Of a stretch of DNA of 64,000 nucleotides, positions 24,016 through 35,348 are shown one piece after another. This DNA is from Myrica gale (taxonomy: Eukaryota; Streptophyta; Magnoliopsida; Fagales; Myricaceae). Made by a program: the position numbers and the translations under genes. The DNA lies in the NCBI GenBank assembly GCA_963930655.1, contig OZ005606.1:17958001-18022000 (forward strand). The letters run 5' to 3'. Each line of letters begins with the position of its first letter. Within the stretch, counting starts at the first letter, position 1. The notes under the pieces are model-generated. The model did no database searches. It had not been told where the DNA came from and saw only the letters and a list, made by a program, of their open reading frames with translations.

Positions 24016-24153
24016 CCTGCACTTCAAGGTTATTGTTTAGCTTAGAACAGCTCAACCTCAAAATTCCTTATCCTAATTGACCCTAAACGTACATCTCATG
24101 CTTTAAGGTTTAGGGTTCTAACTCGTTCCCTATGTTTCACGGCTCTACCCTCA

Positions 24154-24167
24154 GACCTCTGATACCA
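24154..24167 (-). other. Gypsy primer binding site (tRNA-Met)
   Basis: On the minus strand TGGTATCAGAGGTC, a few bases after the LTR end. It matches the complement of initiator tRNA-Met (TGGTATCAGAGC) over 11 of 12 bases. Confidence 0.85.
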
Positions 24168-24174
24168 ACTTAAC

Positions 24175-27100
24175 TGTCACGCCCCGAACGACACCCCGCA
24201 GGAATCGTGACAGCCGCGAGCTATTCTCCGGATAGCTCCAGCGTTCTTACTTACTTGCTTACGTGCTTACGGCGGAAACATACGAGATCGCGAGGGATTC
24301 GAGCTAAATCGTACATAATCATGGTTCTCATTAAGTTTTCATACAAAACATATATAATATTTAGAATTCAACTAGTGACGGATCTCATCGATCAGGTCAC
24401 CATACTCAAAATAAGAATAACATCTGGGTCCTTCTAAGTCAGGTAGTCCTCCTGACTCTCTTCACCTGTGGCATCTGGAATGACACAATTTTTAAAAAAA
24501 CGTGAGTCAAAAAGACTCAGTAAGGGAAAGACATAACTTTGAAACATGCTCTTGACTTATGCTTGCTTAATCATGAAAGAAGAGAACTTGATAAGTGATG
24601 TACATGCATGTCATGGATATGCACATGCTCTTGCTTAAATTCGGCCCCAGGCCCTTGAAAATTACTTATTCATACTTGTGCCACTCTTGACCTTTCACAA
24701 CCATTTCATATCTTTTACCTGTGGGCTCGCTCCATTTAACCCCTGAAGTCAGGGTTATGCGTTCCCTTTGGAACCGTCGTCGATTTCCCTTGGAGACCTT
24801 ACATACGGTCAAGCTAGCGCACCTTCTCTCATTTGTCCTTCAGTGGCTAGACATGACCCTTGGAGGCACCACACCTTCTCAATGTCCTTCAGTGTGGTTT
24901 GCACAGCCTCGTGGATTCACCCATCCTTCTCACATTTGTCCTTCGGTATGGGAGTTCATCTTGATGGTACGGTACCGACCAGTGCCCCTTAAATTAACTT
25001 ATCGTTTCATAAAACTTTCCATAATCTTTCCATAAAATCATTGCATAAACATTCTCTTTAGAAAAATTCATGCAATGCACATGTCATGTCATGCTTGATC
25101 AAATCTCATGCTTGTTCATGAAATGATGCAGTGTGTCATTCCAGTTTTGAAAAGAACCACTTACTGTCCACTTACAGTATCCACTTACTCTTGGTCCTCC
25201 TTGGTAGTGTATAAAACACGTAGATCGCCTACAAGCGATTCAAATATTTCTTAGCCTTTAAGAAATAGCACGTAATTATTAAATATATATATATACATAT
25301 ATCACTGATATTCTTTTAATCATTTAAAGTATTTTATTTACTCTTCTAATATTATCTAAACTTAGGTTATTTAATTATTAACCATATTACAAAATATTTA
25401 TATCTCTATTCCCGATTAGGGTTTTAATCAATTAATAGTTTAGGGTTAAATCCAATTCTCCCATTTTTTTAATGTACTTAATAAAATCTTCACAAGTATA
25501 ATTCACTTAATAAATTCGGCCAAGACCTAGTTATTCTAATTAAAACTTTAGTACATGCTTTCAAAACAAGGTTTTGCTAATTCCTTGTAACCCTAACTTC
25601 TAAGCCTTAATATCCTTTATTCCGATTAGCCAATCCTAATCTCATTTATCCATCTTAATCAATTATATTCCATTTATCACAAACTAGCAATTAGGGTCTC
25701 TACAACACTAGGCATTCGGCCAACACCATGTTCTATGTTTCCTTAGTCAAAATTCATCTCCAATGGCGACCCCTTCCTACATTCAATAAATTCACAACTT
25801 AGGATCTAAAAATCAAAACACAACACAAGTCATCACTAATAGCAATATTCGACCAACTCAAAATATCACAACACCACTAGGTTTTCTTCGGTTCTATCGC
25901 TTTGCATGCATTCTTTACACTTAGCACTCATCTACCATGCATTAGGTCATAAATCTTGTACATAACATGGCCAATGTCCAGATCTAAGCATATACAATCC
26001 ACTCATGAAAACCTAAAGCATACATGGTTCGGCTATACATCAAAATCCCATATTTTCATGCTAAAATTTATAATATACATATCCTTTGCATTCATGACCC
26101 ATCTTGCATGTATTAAATTCATGCTTTCATCATATACAACCACCAACTCTAGATCTATCATTTAGAGACCTCAACAACACAAGATCTAAAAGGAACAAGC
26201 ATACCATTCGGCCAAACACAACATATGTTAGATCTAAACCTTTTTCTAATATACATTGTTCATCCTTTGCATTTCCTTAACATTAAATCTTAGATCCAAG
26301 CATGTATGTCCAGATCTAATACTTACACATATCCATGATCAAAATCCAACCAAAATGAAACATAAAAGTCCAAGATCCCAATACATGAAAGATTCGGCTA
26401 GCATGGGAAATGTGAGATCCAAATTTTTACCTTGTTGCTCCTTCTCTTTTCTCTTTGTTCCTTTGCAAGCTTCTCCTCTCTTTCACCTACTAAACACCCT
26501 AAGGTTCTTAATCATACAGATCTCAACAAATCTATTATGAAACAACTCAAACCCTAAGATCTATACACAAGAGTTCGGCCATCAAGAGGGTTTTTACCTT
26601 AGTGCTCCTTTGTCCCTTTTCTCTCTTTCCTTTGCAAAATACCTCTTTCACTTCACTTCCTTCTTCTCCTTTCTTCTTCTTTGTCCTTCTTCCTTGTCCT
26701 CCTTCTTCCCTTTACACAAAATCCCCTTGATCCAAGCCCAAATCTCAGCCTTTTGGTTCAAGGGTTTTGGCCTCCCCTTGATTTCTCTCCTTTGGGTATT
26801 CGGTTTCTCTCTTCTCTTTGGTGTTTGGTTTCTCACTTCTAGGCTTAGTGTTGGTAGACCAAGGTGACCTAAATGAGCTCATGTGAAGGGGGGAAAAGGG
26901 TGTTAGGCGTGTGAGGCAAATGGCATGCATCTAGCCATGATTTTCGGCCATGACAATTATTTCCTCTTCCATGTCATTTTTCAGCTTTTCCATTTCTTGT
27001 CTCCCTCATGTCTCCATTGCCTTTCTAGTATAACTCTTTGCACCACAAATTCAAATCTCCTTGTCATTCACGTGTATCCTCCCCCCACCACATAAATCCA

Positions 27101-27881
27101 ACTTCTATTTAGAGACTTGTTCCACCATTTGGTTTATTTGGTTGAATTCCAACTACCTAGTTTACTATCCTAATCTAGTTGCTTAGGAAACTTAAGTAAG
27201 ATTAGTTCCATTAATCTAACTTTCTAAATCTAATTTGCATGGCCCATGGGGCGGTCCATTAAGCCCTTGATTCAAGGCCCATCATCATATCCTAAAGCCC
27301 AATTCATAAGCCTAAGGGCTTAGGCCTAATGTCCAACTTCCTTAAGGCCCAATTGCACCATTACAAGGCCCATTGCCATGGGCTCCATGGCAACCCAATA
27401 CCATGCTTTCCAAAGCCCATCTCCATGCTTATTTTGGCAGCCCATTAGCATGCCATTATAAGCCCAATGTACACCAAAAGTTATAAGCCTCGTGGTAGCC
27501 CAACATCACACTTCAAGGGCCCATCATCACATGTACTTGGGCAGCCCATATGTCATAACTTCAAGGCCCAATTACATCCAATAACCGGCCATAAATGGGT
27601 AGCCCAATGTCAGCCCATTATTGAGGTTTCTAAGCCCAACATGCAAGTCTTAATACTCCAAAATCATTCATAAGAAAATCCTTCAAAATTTAAAATCAAG
27701 AATATTGATGGAAAATATACAATTAATCTAGCAACATGAAATTGGTTACTATAAAATTTAAAATCCCATCCATAGCATTTAAATCATAACATCACATTTT
27801 AGAAATTCAAAATAATTACACATACATTTTCTTAACATAAAATCATGCCTTGGCCAAGCAAGGTTTCTTCGGGGTCTTACA
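24175..27881 (-). repeat. Complete long LTR of the Gypsy element, copy B
   Basis: 3707 bp in minus orientation, starting TGTAAGACCCCGAAG at 27881 and ending GGGGCGTGACA at 24175. It aligns with the partial copy at 1-3773, which confirms the family. It includes a CT-rich segment (about 26430-26830) and many GGCCCAA/GCCCAAT motifs. Open frames within it are low-complexity and not genes. Confidence 0.88.
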
Positions 27882-28308
27882 CTCATGTTCTAGTGATGGT
27901 GAGTCTTCCGAATATTATGAAGAAATGACATTATTTACCAAGAGATTCAAGAAGTTCTTTCAGAGGAAACAAGGAGATAGAAGATTTCAAAAAAAGACAA
28001 GCTACAAAGGAAATAGTACCAAGAAGAATGATATTATTTGTTTTGGATGCAAAAAGTCGGGACATGTAAAGACGGAATGTCCCAACCTTGAATCTCATAA
28101 GAAACCCAAGAATTTCAAAGACAAGAAGAAAACATTCTTGGTTGCATGGGGAGAATCCGACGATAGTGATAGCAATATTGATGTTGAAGAGGTTGCAAAT
28201 CTATGCTTCATGGCAAAGGATTATGAAGAAGAGGACAAGAATCTTCAACTTCTGTATTCTCCTTTGATGACTTACAAGATGCTTTTAATGAACAATACCT
28301 TGAATTAA
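27882..28308 (+). pseudogene. Copia gag, C-terminal part with CCHC zinc knuckle
   Basis: Resumes the Copia gag after the Gypsy fragment: an acidic stretch (SSDGESSEYYEEM), then RFKKFFQRKQGDRRF and the zinc knuckle CFGCKKSGHVKTEC, which binds element RNA. An acidic segment and a stop follow. The capsid middle (roughly 100 or more residues in related elements) is missing between here and 22880. Confidence 0.85.
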
Positions 28309-28313
28309 AAAGC

Positions 28314-28833
28314 TTGTTTTCAAAGTATCGATGTCTTAAAATGAACCATGAAATGCTTATACAAGAAAATGATACTTTAAAATATCAAGTTCTTTCACTT
28401 GGAGAGAATCTCTCAAGAGTCACAAATGAAAATGAAAATGTCATGCAAGAAGAGTCAAAAGATTTGAAATCTGAAAACAATATCTTAAAAAGGAAAGTTG
28501 ACTCTCTTACTGAAGATCTTGCAAGATTCACTCAAGGAAAGAGAAACCTTGAAATTCTTCTTGGTTCACAAAAATGTTGCTTCAATAAAGGTGGCATTGG
28601 ATATGATTCTTTCAAAAATCAAAAATCTTATTCCTATATGATTACAAAATCGTCTCCATCTTTTAAAATGTGCAACTATTGAGGAAAGAATGGACACGTT
28701 TCACACACTTGTCCAACTAGAAAGAAATCCACCCAAGGTATCAAATTTGTATGGATTCAAAAAGACAAGGTGATGAAATTCAATTCTAACACCAAAGGAC
28801 CCAAAAAGATTTGGGTACCAAAGATCAAGAATT
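28314..28833 (+). pseudogene. Copia coiled-coil region and second, broken zinc knuckle
   Basis: 28314-28682 encodes heptad-like helical sequence (ENDTLKYQVLSLGENL, LKSENNILKRKVDSLTEDL), the coiled coil found between gag knuckles of SIRE elements. Directly after it, a second CCHC knuckle has its second cysteine codon changed to TGA (CNY-stop-GKNGHVSHTC), then PKKIWVPKIKN, the usual run-in to the protease. Confidence 0.75.
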
Positions 28834-29183
28834 GATTTATTTTGCAGGTGTGCTTGAAGTCCAATAAAGGAAAAGAACATTGGGTCCTTGATAATGGATG
28901 CTCCAAGCACATGACCGGAGACAAGAGTTGGTTTTGCTCTATTTGTCTCAAAGGAAAGGGTTCGGTTACCTTTGGTGATAATGGCAAAGGGAAGATACCC
29001 AGTGTTGGTAACATTGGTACGTATCCTAACCCCATAATCGAAAATGTACTTCTTGTTGATGGGTTAAAGCATAATCTCCTAAGTATTAGTCAATTATGTG
29101 ACAAGGTAAACCGAGCTATTTTGAATCATCAATGTGTCTTGTTGAGAACATTGAAAGCAAGAAAGTCTTGTTTGTTGGGCTTA
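28834..29183 (+). pseudogene. Copia aspartic protease, active-site Ser lost
   Basis: HWVLDNGCSKHMTGDKSWF corresponds to the family's DSGCSRHMTG active site, but the Ser is Asn (D-N-G). The frame continues through VTFGDNGKGKI and LLSISQLCDK, conserved in Copia proteases. A frameshift follows before the duplicated segment. Confidence 0.85.
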
Positions 29184-29581
29184 GATCTGAAAATGTGTAC
29201 ATTGTTCATTTAGAGAACATTTCCTCAGAAAATATAAAATGTTTTTCATCTCTAAATGACAAGGATAGTTGGTTGTGGCATAGAAGGCTTGCTCATGCAA
29301 GCATGGACTTGATTTCAAAACTAACCAAAAAGAATATTGTTTCGAGTTTGTCTAATCTTATTTTTGAAAAAGACAAAATTTGGATCTGAAAATGTGTACA
29401 TTGTTCATTTAGAGAACATTTCCTCAGAAAATATAAAATGTTTTTCAGCTCTAAATGACAAGGATAGTTGGTTGTGGCATAGAAGGCTTGCTCATGCAAG
29501 CATGGACTTGATTTCAAAACTAACCAAAAAGAATCTTGTTTCGAGTTTGTCTAATTTTATTTTTGAAAAAGACAAAATTTG
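29184..29581 (+). repeat. Tandem duplication of 199 bp in the Copia pre-integrase region
   Basis: Two adjacent copies, 29184-29382 and 29383-29581, both starting GATCTGAAAATGTG and differing at only a few bases. They encode the GAG_pre-integrase zinc-binding block LWHRRLAHASMDLISKL. As 199 is not a multiple of three, the duplication shifts the reading frame. Confidence 0.95.
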
Positions 29582-29583
29582 GG

Positions 29584-30349
29584 CAGCTTGTCAAAAAAGC
29601 AAACAAACCAAAACTTCTTTTAAACCCAAAAATGTGGTGTCCACTTCTACACCACTTCAACTTTTACACATTAATCTATTTGGTCCAACCCGAACATTAA
29701 GTTTGGGTGGCAAACGATATAACTTTGTTGTAGTTGATGACTTTAGTAGATTCACATGGGTCATATTTCTAGCTCATAAAGATGAGGTCTTTCATTCTTT
29801 TGAAAAACTTGGCAAGAAAAATCAAAATGAAAGGGCTTTGCTATTTCTAGCATAAGGAGTGATCATGGAAAAGAATTTGAAAATTCCTCCTTTGAAAAAT
29901 TTTGTAGTGAAATTGGCATTAGCCATAACTTCTCGGCTCCTAGAACTCCTCAACAAAATGGTGTTGTAGAGAGGAAAAATAGGACTCTTGAAGAGATGGC
30001 TAGAACCTTGCTATGTAAAAGCAACTTGCCTAACTATTTCTGGGCTCAGGCTGTTAGCACAAGTTGTTATGTTATTAATCGTTGCATGATTAGACATATT
30101 CTTAAGAAAACTCCATATGAGCTATGGAATAAAACAAAACCCAACATTGGCAACTTTCATGGTTTTGGATGCAAATGTTTTGTGCTTAACAACAACAAAG
30201 ATAATTTGGGTAAGTTCGATGCCAAGGCGGATATAGGTATATTTCTTGGCTATTCAACTTCTAGTAAAGCCTTTCGTGTTTTCAATAAGCGTACCTTGGT
30301 TGTTGAAGAATCAAATCATGTCTTTTTTATGAATCTGACATTCTTGTGA
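29584..30349 (+). pseudogene. Copia integrase (broken, first catalytic Asp lost)
   Basis: The integrase core starts after CQKSKQTKTSFKPKN. The first catalytic Asp, normally in H(M/I)DLFGP, is Asn here (HINLFGP). VVDDFSRFTWV follows; a stop at about 29853 breaks the frame. The next segment has RSDHGKEFEN (second Asp) and PQQNGVVERKNRTLEEMARTLL (catalytic Glu). The C-terminal domain runs through FGCKCFVLNN and GIFLGYSTSSKAFRVFN. This enzyme inserts element DNA into the genome; here it is dead twice over. Confidence 0.88.
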
Positions 30350-30689
30350 GAAAAGATGATGAAGATATTGTAGATCTTAACAAAGAGGTTGAGAAGCTTA
30401 CAATCGGCAAAGACAAGGAAAAGACTATTGAGCAATAACAAGAACCTCGAGAGCTTCAAGAAGAGTCTCAACAAGATAAAGATGATTTACCAAAATCATG
30501 AAAATACATCAAAAGTCATCCTCTTTAGCAAATCATTGGTAATGTGGAGAAAGGGGTAGACACTCTTTCTTCTTTGAACCAAGCTAATAATGTTGTTTTA
30601 CTTTCTCAACTTGAGCCCAAAAATTTTCATGAGGCTAAAGATGATGAAGGTTGGATCCATGCATGGAAGAAGAATTGAAACAATTTGAG

Positions 30690-31383
30690 AAAAGCCAAGT
30701 ATGACATCTAGTTCCTAGACCCAAGGATTATCCAATTATTGGTAAAAATGGGTTTTTAGATACAAAATGAATGAATCCAGGGTTGTTGTAAGGAACAAGG
30801 CAAGATTAGTAGCCCGAAGTTATAATCAAAAAGAAGGAATTGATTTCTATGAAACTTTTGCACCTGTTGCCCGATTAGAATCCATTCGTATGTTACTTAT
30901 TTTGCTTGTTTTAAGGATTTTAAACTCTTTCAAATGGATGTAAAAAGTGCATTTTTAAAGGGATTCCTCTCTGAGGAAGTATATGTTGAGCAACCACCTG
31001 GTTTTGAAAATGAAAATCTTTCTAATCATGTGTATAAGCTCACAAAGGCTCTATATGGTTTGAAACAAGCATCTCGGGCATGGTATGAAAGGTTAACCTC
31101 ATTTCTCATTGAAAATGGTTTTTTACGAGACAAAATTGATACTACCCTTTTCACTAAAGAAAAAGACAATGATTTGTTGATTGTTCAAATTTATGTTTAT
31201 ATCATTTTTGTATCAACTAATGAATTCTTGTGTCAAAAGTTTTCTCAAGTAATTGAAGGTGAATTTGAGATGAGCCTCATGGAGGAATTGAACTATTTCC
31301 TTGGACTTCAAATCAAACAAAGCAATTAGGGAATCTTCATCAATCAAACAAAGTATACTAAAGATCTTCTCAAGCGATTTTAA
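30690..31383 (+). pseudogene. Copia reverse transcriptase (broken, YVDD box destroyed)
   Basis: After several frameshifts, motifs include [21 protein letters not shown], then [25 protein letters not shown] and YKLTKALYGLKQASRAWYERL, all diagnostic of Copia RT. The catalytic YVDDIIFG is degraded to YVYIIFVSTN, so the second Asp pair is gone. FLGLQIKQSN and a stop follow. Non-functional. Confidence 0.9.
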
Positions 31384-32040
31384 ATGGACAATTCAAAACC
31401 GATGAACACGCCTATGAGTCCATCAACAAAAATGGAAAAAGATGAGAAAGGTAAGGATGTGGACCAAACCAAATACCGATGTATGATTGGATCCTTACCC
31501 TATCTTACCGCTAGTAGACCGGACATAATCTTTAGTGTTTGCATGTATGCTGGATATCAATCATGTCCTAAGGAATCTCATCTCCTTGCAGTTAAACGAA
31601 TTTTTAGATATCTTGTTGGAACTCAAAATCTTGGATTGTTTTATCCTAAGAGTGTTGAATTTAAATTTAAAAGGATACTCGGATGCGGATTATGTTGGTT
31701 GTAAAATTGATAGAAAGAGTACTAGTGGTGCTTGCCAATTTATTGGCCCCTCACTAGTCTCTTGGTGTTGCAAGAAACAAAACTCCGTAGCTCTATCAAC
31801 TACGGAAGCCGAGTATATTGTCGTGGGCAATTGTTGTGCACAAGTATTGTGGATGAAACAACAATTGAAAGATTTTAATCTTCATTACTCTCTCATCCCA
31901 ATAAAATGTGACAACATCACTTTATTCGTGATCATACTCAAATAGGGGATATTGTTCTCGAGTTTATAAATACCGACATTCAATTGGCGGACATTTTCAC
32001 AAAACCCCTTAATGAGGATAGATTTTCGCCAAGAGATAGG
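31384..32040 (+). pseudogene. Copia RNase H and pol C-terminus (broken)
   Basis: Connection segment MNTPMSPSTKMEKDEKG, then YRCMIGSLPYLTASRPDIIFSVC, then after a frameshift the RNase H core YSDADYVGC..DRKSTSGACQFIG, SWCCKKQNSVALSTTEAEYI and LWMKQQLKDF. The tail with QLADIFTKPL-like sequence lies at about 31980-32010 in another frame. Confidence 0.9.
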
Positions 32041-32585
32041 AATGAGATTTCCATTGGAATAATGTGATAAAATATGTTTGATTTGTTGTTTTGATCATGT
32101 TTCATTGTTTGCTTAGAACATGGTTTGATCTATGTGTTAAGTGTTTCATGTTAGTTTGTTTTCAATTGCTGTTCTTTGAAAATTCACTGAAGAAATTTTC
32201 TTTGCATAGGATGTGTCAACACTTGGTAATTCAAGTGTCAACACTTCTGGTTTTCATGTCCTTTTGCACCAAGGAAGTATGTGTTGACACTTATGAGCCT
32301 ATGTGTCAACACATTAGCTTCCATCTCTTAAGCCCCTTAAAAATGCTCTCGGGTACATGTGCAATGTGCCGACACATCAATTCGGGCACAATGATTTTAA
32401 AATTGGGTGAACATGTGTTCTATTAAACCTCTTTAGGGCAAGAGTCACACATTATTTCCTCCCCTTTTCGCAGACCTCTCTCTCTCGCTCAAGCCGTCCC
32501 ATTTCCTCTATTCCCCACGAAATCCTCTCACTGTCCGACCACCTCTCAAAATCCTAACGCCAACAGCCTCTCCTGCTCTGCCGAG
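32041..32585 (+). other. Spacer between pol and the env-like ORF with GTGTYRACAC motifs
   Basis: No gene. 32210-32380 holds decayed copies of the LTR palindrome (GTGTCAACAC, GTGTTGACAC, GTGCCGACAC) although this is internal, not LTR, sequence. A CT-rich stretch follows, just upstream of the next ORF, and could be its leader. Confidence 0.6.
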
Positions 32586-34100
32586 ATGTCCTCCAGTCGC
32601 CCCAAGCGGTCCAATCCTCAAACGCCATATTCTGTCAGTTCCCGAGCACGGAAGAAAGGGAAAAATGTTGAGGAAGCCATGCCCTCTACCAAATCCTACA
32701 TCTACAGATCAGGTCTCTGTAAGAATCGATTTCTACAAGATTTTATTGGTAAAAAAGTTATTGCTAAGAGATGGACTGATTTCAAGTGGTTTAGTGATAG
32801 TAAATTTGATTTTAAGGATATGTTTGAGTATCAAGGATGAGGAGTTTTTGTGAACTTTAAGGTAGATTGTTATGTATATCTTGTGAAATTGGTATATGCA
32901 AACCTTCAGCACACTACATCTGAATCTGTCACTAGTTATGTGAATTAAAAAATTTTGGATTTGTCTACAACATCTTTAAATTCATTGATTGCTGCTCCCA
33001 ATGGGGGAAAGAAATTTTATGATGCTTATACTTGGATAGGAATGTCTGAGGTAGAACCTCCAAACATTCTTAGGGTTGTGTTGGATAATCCAACTCTAAA
33101 CAAAGTGTTTAAACCCACTGTAAGTGACTTAACAGTCCATCGACATATATTACATCACATGGTGTGCCATGTTATTTTACCAAGGACTGGTAAATTTGAG
33201 TACATTACCTTCTTGGAGTTATTTATCATGAACTGTTTAATCACCCGTACCCAAATGAATCTTGGTCATTTGATGATTAATCACATGAAGACCGCCTCTG
33301 AAAAGAAAAGGCAATGACTGCCTTATGGGATGTTTTTCACCCACTTATTTCATGCCCTTGAGATTGAAGTATCTAGTGAGGTTAGAGAAAAACCCAAGGA
33401 CTCTCAAGAGTATAACTAGAAAACTCTTAAATTGATGGGTTTTATGCAAAATGAGGATAGGGAATGGGTGAAGAAAAGTGTGGTGACACCTCAGAAAATT
33501 TGTGACAAGGGTTCCGGGTCTGAAGAAGATAGTGATGATGAGTAAGATGCTGAAACCACTGCTATGACTCCTATAGAGGAGCATACCCCTATTTCTGTCT
33601 CTCCTCTACCTTTTGGGTCTACCTCCCGGAAGGCTGCTACTGGTAGCTCTCATCAGCCTCGGTTAAACACCCTTGAGATCTCCATGGATGAGATAAAGAA
33701 AGAACAGAAGAAACTGGGAAAGGATATGGAGGATTTGGCCAGTTGTATGAAGATCGGGTTTGAAGACATCAAGAAGATGCTTGCTGACCACACTGAACAT
33801 CTTGGGATTCTCTCTAAGGATATGAAGAATATTAAGCATCAAGTTTCCAATAGCATCAAAGTGGCCAGCAATGTGATTCAAAATTCAGTGGATAAGTTTG
33901 CCTCTACATCGGAAATTCTCAAGCATACTATGCAATCCACTGCTGAAGATGTGATCAAGGCTACTAAGATCCATTTGGATAAAGATCGCAATCTTCGTCC
34001 CCGAGTGATCCAATGGACTTTTTGGTTCTCCACCACTTGGGTTAATTGCCTGAAGAAATTTGATGTAGATCATCCTCCTCCTCCCTTTGATTCTCCATAG
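32586..34100 (+). pseudogene. Env-like / 'putative plant transposon protein' ORF of the SIRE element (broken)
   Basis: Starts MSSSRPKRSNPQTPYS, basic N-terminus, then FIGKKVIAKRWTDFKWF; after stops, HVILPRTGKFEYITFLELFIMNCL and MNLGHLMINHMKTA, typical of the 'putative plant transposon protein' domain in the third ORF of SIRE-type elements. The last part (33564-34100) is helical (EISMDEIKKEQKKLGKDMEDL) and predicted coiled coil. The ORF sits between pol and the 3' LTR like a retroviral env, and is often called env-like, but I see no signal peptide or membrane span. Stops at about 32838, 32946 and 33315 disable it. Confidence 0.75.
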
Positions 34101-34169
34101 TCTTCTTGCTTGACTCTCTCAAAAATCTCTTACCTTTAAACCTCCTCCCTTATTCTTTTGGATGATGTC

Positions 34170-34182
34170 AAAGGGGGAGAAG
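34170..34182 (+). other. Copia polypurine tract
   Basis: AAAGGGGGAGAAG after the env-like ORF, the purine-rich primer for plus-strand synthesis typical of SIRE elements. About 150 bases separate it from recognisable LTR sequence, so the start of the 3' LTR is lost or this is the upstream one of two such tracts. Confidence 0.65.
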
Positions 34183-34329
34183 ATATATTTGATATACTCC
34201 TAGCTCACTTAGAGAACATTCTATTTTGTAGCTTTAACTGATCTTGTAACTTGTAATTACTATTGCATCGGGCCGAACCTTTAGACTTATCTTTTGTTTC
34301 TAATGATTATTCAAGCTTTTATGATGTTT

Positions 34330-35240
34330 ATGTGTGTCGACACATTGACCTTATAGTGTCGACACATTGCACTTACACACGAGACATATTTTTCTGACCA
34401 AAACATGTGTCGACACATTGACCTTATGGTGTCGACACATTGCACTGACTCCCGAGCGCTCATTTTTAGTTCAAATTTCACGTGTCAGCACATGTCATTT
34501 CATGTGTCAACACATTCCACGTTTTTGAAGATTTTCAGAAAAAATGTCAGATGTATCAAATCGCTCCTTAATTCATGGGTAACTTTCCAACACCTATTCT
34601 CACCTACTCTCACCTGCGCACTCAAATTTGCAATAACTTCTTGACCTAACTTCTTGAGAAAGAGAGAAAGCTTTGAAGAAGAGAGAAGCTCTGCACCTAC
34701 CGAGAAGACCTGTTATTTCGCTGCCACATTTCAGCCTTCTATTGTAATTTTTATCCTCTTCCTACCCTTTGTGCTTCATACTTGTATATCCGGCTTTAAG
34801 AGCCAATTCGTGAGTTTCATTTTGTACCCATTCAAGTTAAGCCTTGTGAGTGTTAGGTAAACACTGGGTCCTACCCTTGTGAGTAGAAGAAATCTCTAGG
34901 TTTGGGATTTGAGAAGAAGAGTTGAAGTGTAAGCTCGAAAAATGTTTTGTGAAGATTCCTTAGCACCCGAGAAGCTAAGGTGTACTTGCTATTTGAAAGA
35001 TAGTGGAGAAAGCCCAAGGAAGTCAATAGCTTTGGGGGTGGATGTAGGCAAGTGTTTTGGCCGAACCACCTAAAAATTACGGTGTCTCCTCTCCAACCCT
35101 TATCTCCTTAGTTTTATCCTTATTAACTTGTGTCTTTGCTCTTATGGTATATTGTGTTTATGTTTTAATTTTCGTTTGAAAATATTAATTTTCTTAAAAG
35201 CCAATTCACCCCCCCTCTTGGGTTGCTACATAGACTTTCA
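34330..35240 (+). repeat. 3' LTR of the Copia element, 5'-truncated
   Basis: From the first GTGTCGACAC (34334) to the terminal GACTTTCA (35240) it aligns with the 5' LTR. The first about 340 bp, including TGTTAGCCC, are absent. Perfect palindromes start at 34334, 34356, 34407 and 34429, again in pairs 22 bp apart. Confidence 0.85.
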
Positions 35241-35348
35241 ACTGAGATTGACTTCATTAACTTCAAATTCTTCTTCATTAACTATTCCTAGAATCGGTTG
35301 CATGGAACCAAAAGACCTAGAACTCATGGAAGAAGTGGATCTAAACAT
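35241..35348 (-). pseudogene. Pararetroviral movement protein, N-terminal piece
   Basis: Minus-strand ORF of 36 codons with an ATG at 35348 and an S-rich start (STSSMSSRS). It stops at the Copia LTR border. Its frame is in register with the movement-protein segment beginning at 21261 on the other side of the Copia element, which is how I recognise it as the displaced N-terminus. Confidence 0.75.

Larger units (their letters stand above)
22881..27881 (-). mobile_element. Partial Ty3/Gypsy element (chromovirus-like): LTR, PBS, gag, start of pro
   Basis: On the minus strand: a complete 3.7 kb LTR, primer binding site, gag and the first residues of protease, then an abrupt end inside the protease motif at about 22881. 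The pol genes and second LTR are absent. The Copia gag into which it inserted also lacks its middle part, so one deletion probably removed the 3' end of this element together with neighbouring Copia sequence. Long LTRs plus this gag type suggest a Tekay/Del-like chromovirus (inference). Confidence 0.85.
21262..35240 (+). mobile_element. SIRE/Maximus-like Ty1/Copia retrotransposon, degenerate, with nested Gypsy insertion
   Basis: In order: 5' LTR, PBS for tRNA-Met, gag N-terminus, a nested Gypsy fragment, gag C-terminus with CCHC, coiled-coil region, protease, integrase, RT, RNase H, an env-like ORF, polypurine tract and a 3' LTR lacking its first part. The Copia PR-IN-RT-RH order plus the extra ORF after pol identify the SIRE/Maximus (Agrovirus-like) lineage. 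It sits inside a pararetrovirus remnant with an imperfect 5-bp duplication (ACTGG at 21257-21261, ACTGA at 35241-35245). Many stops and lost catalytic residues show it is dead. Confidence 0.9.
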
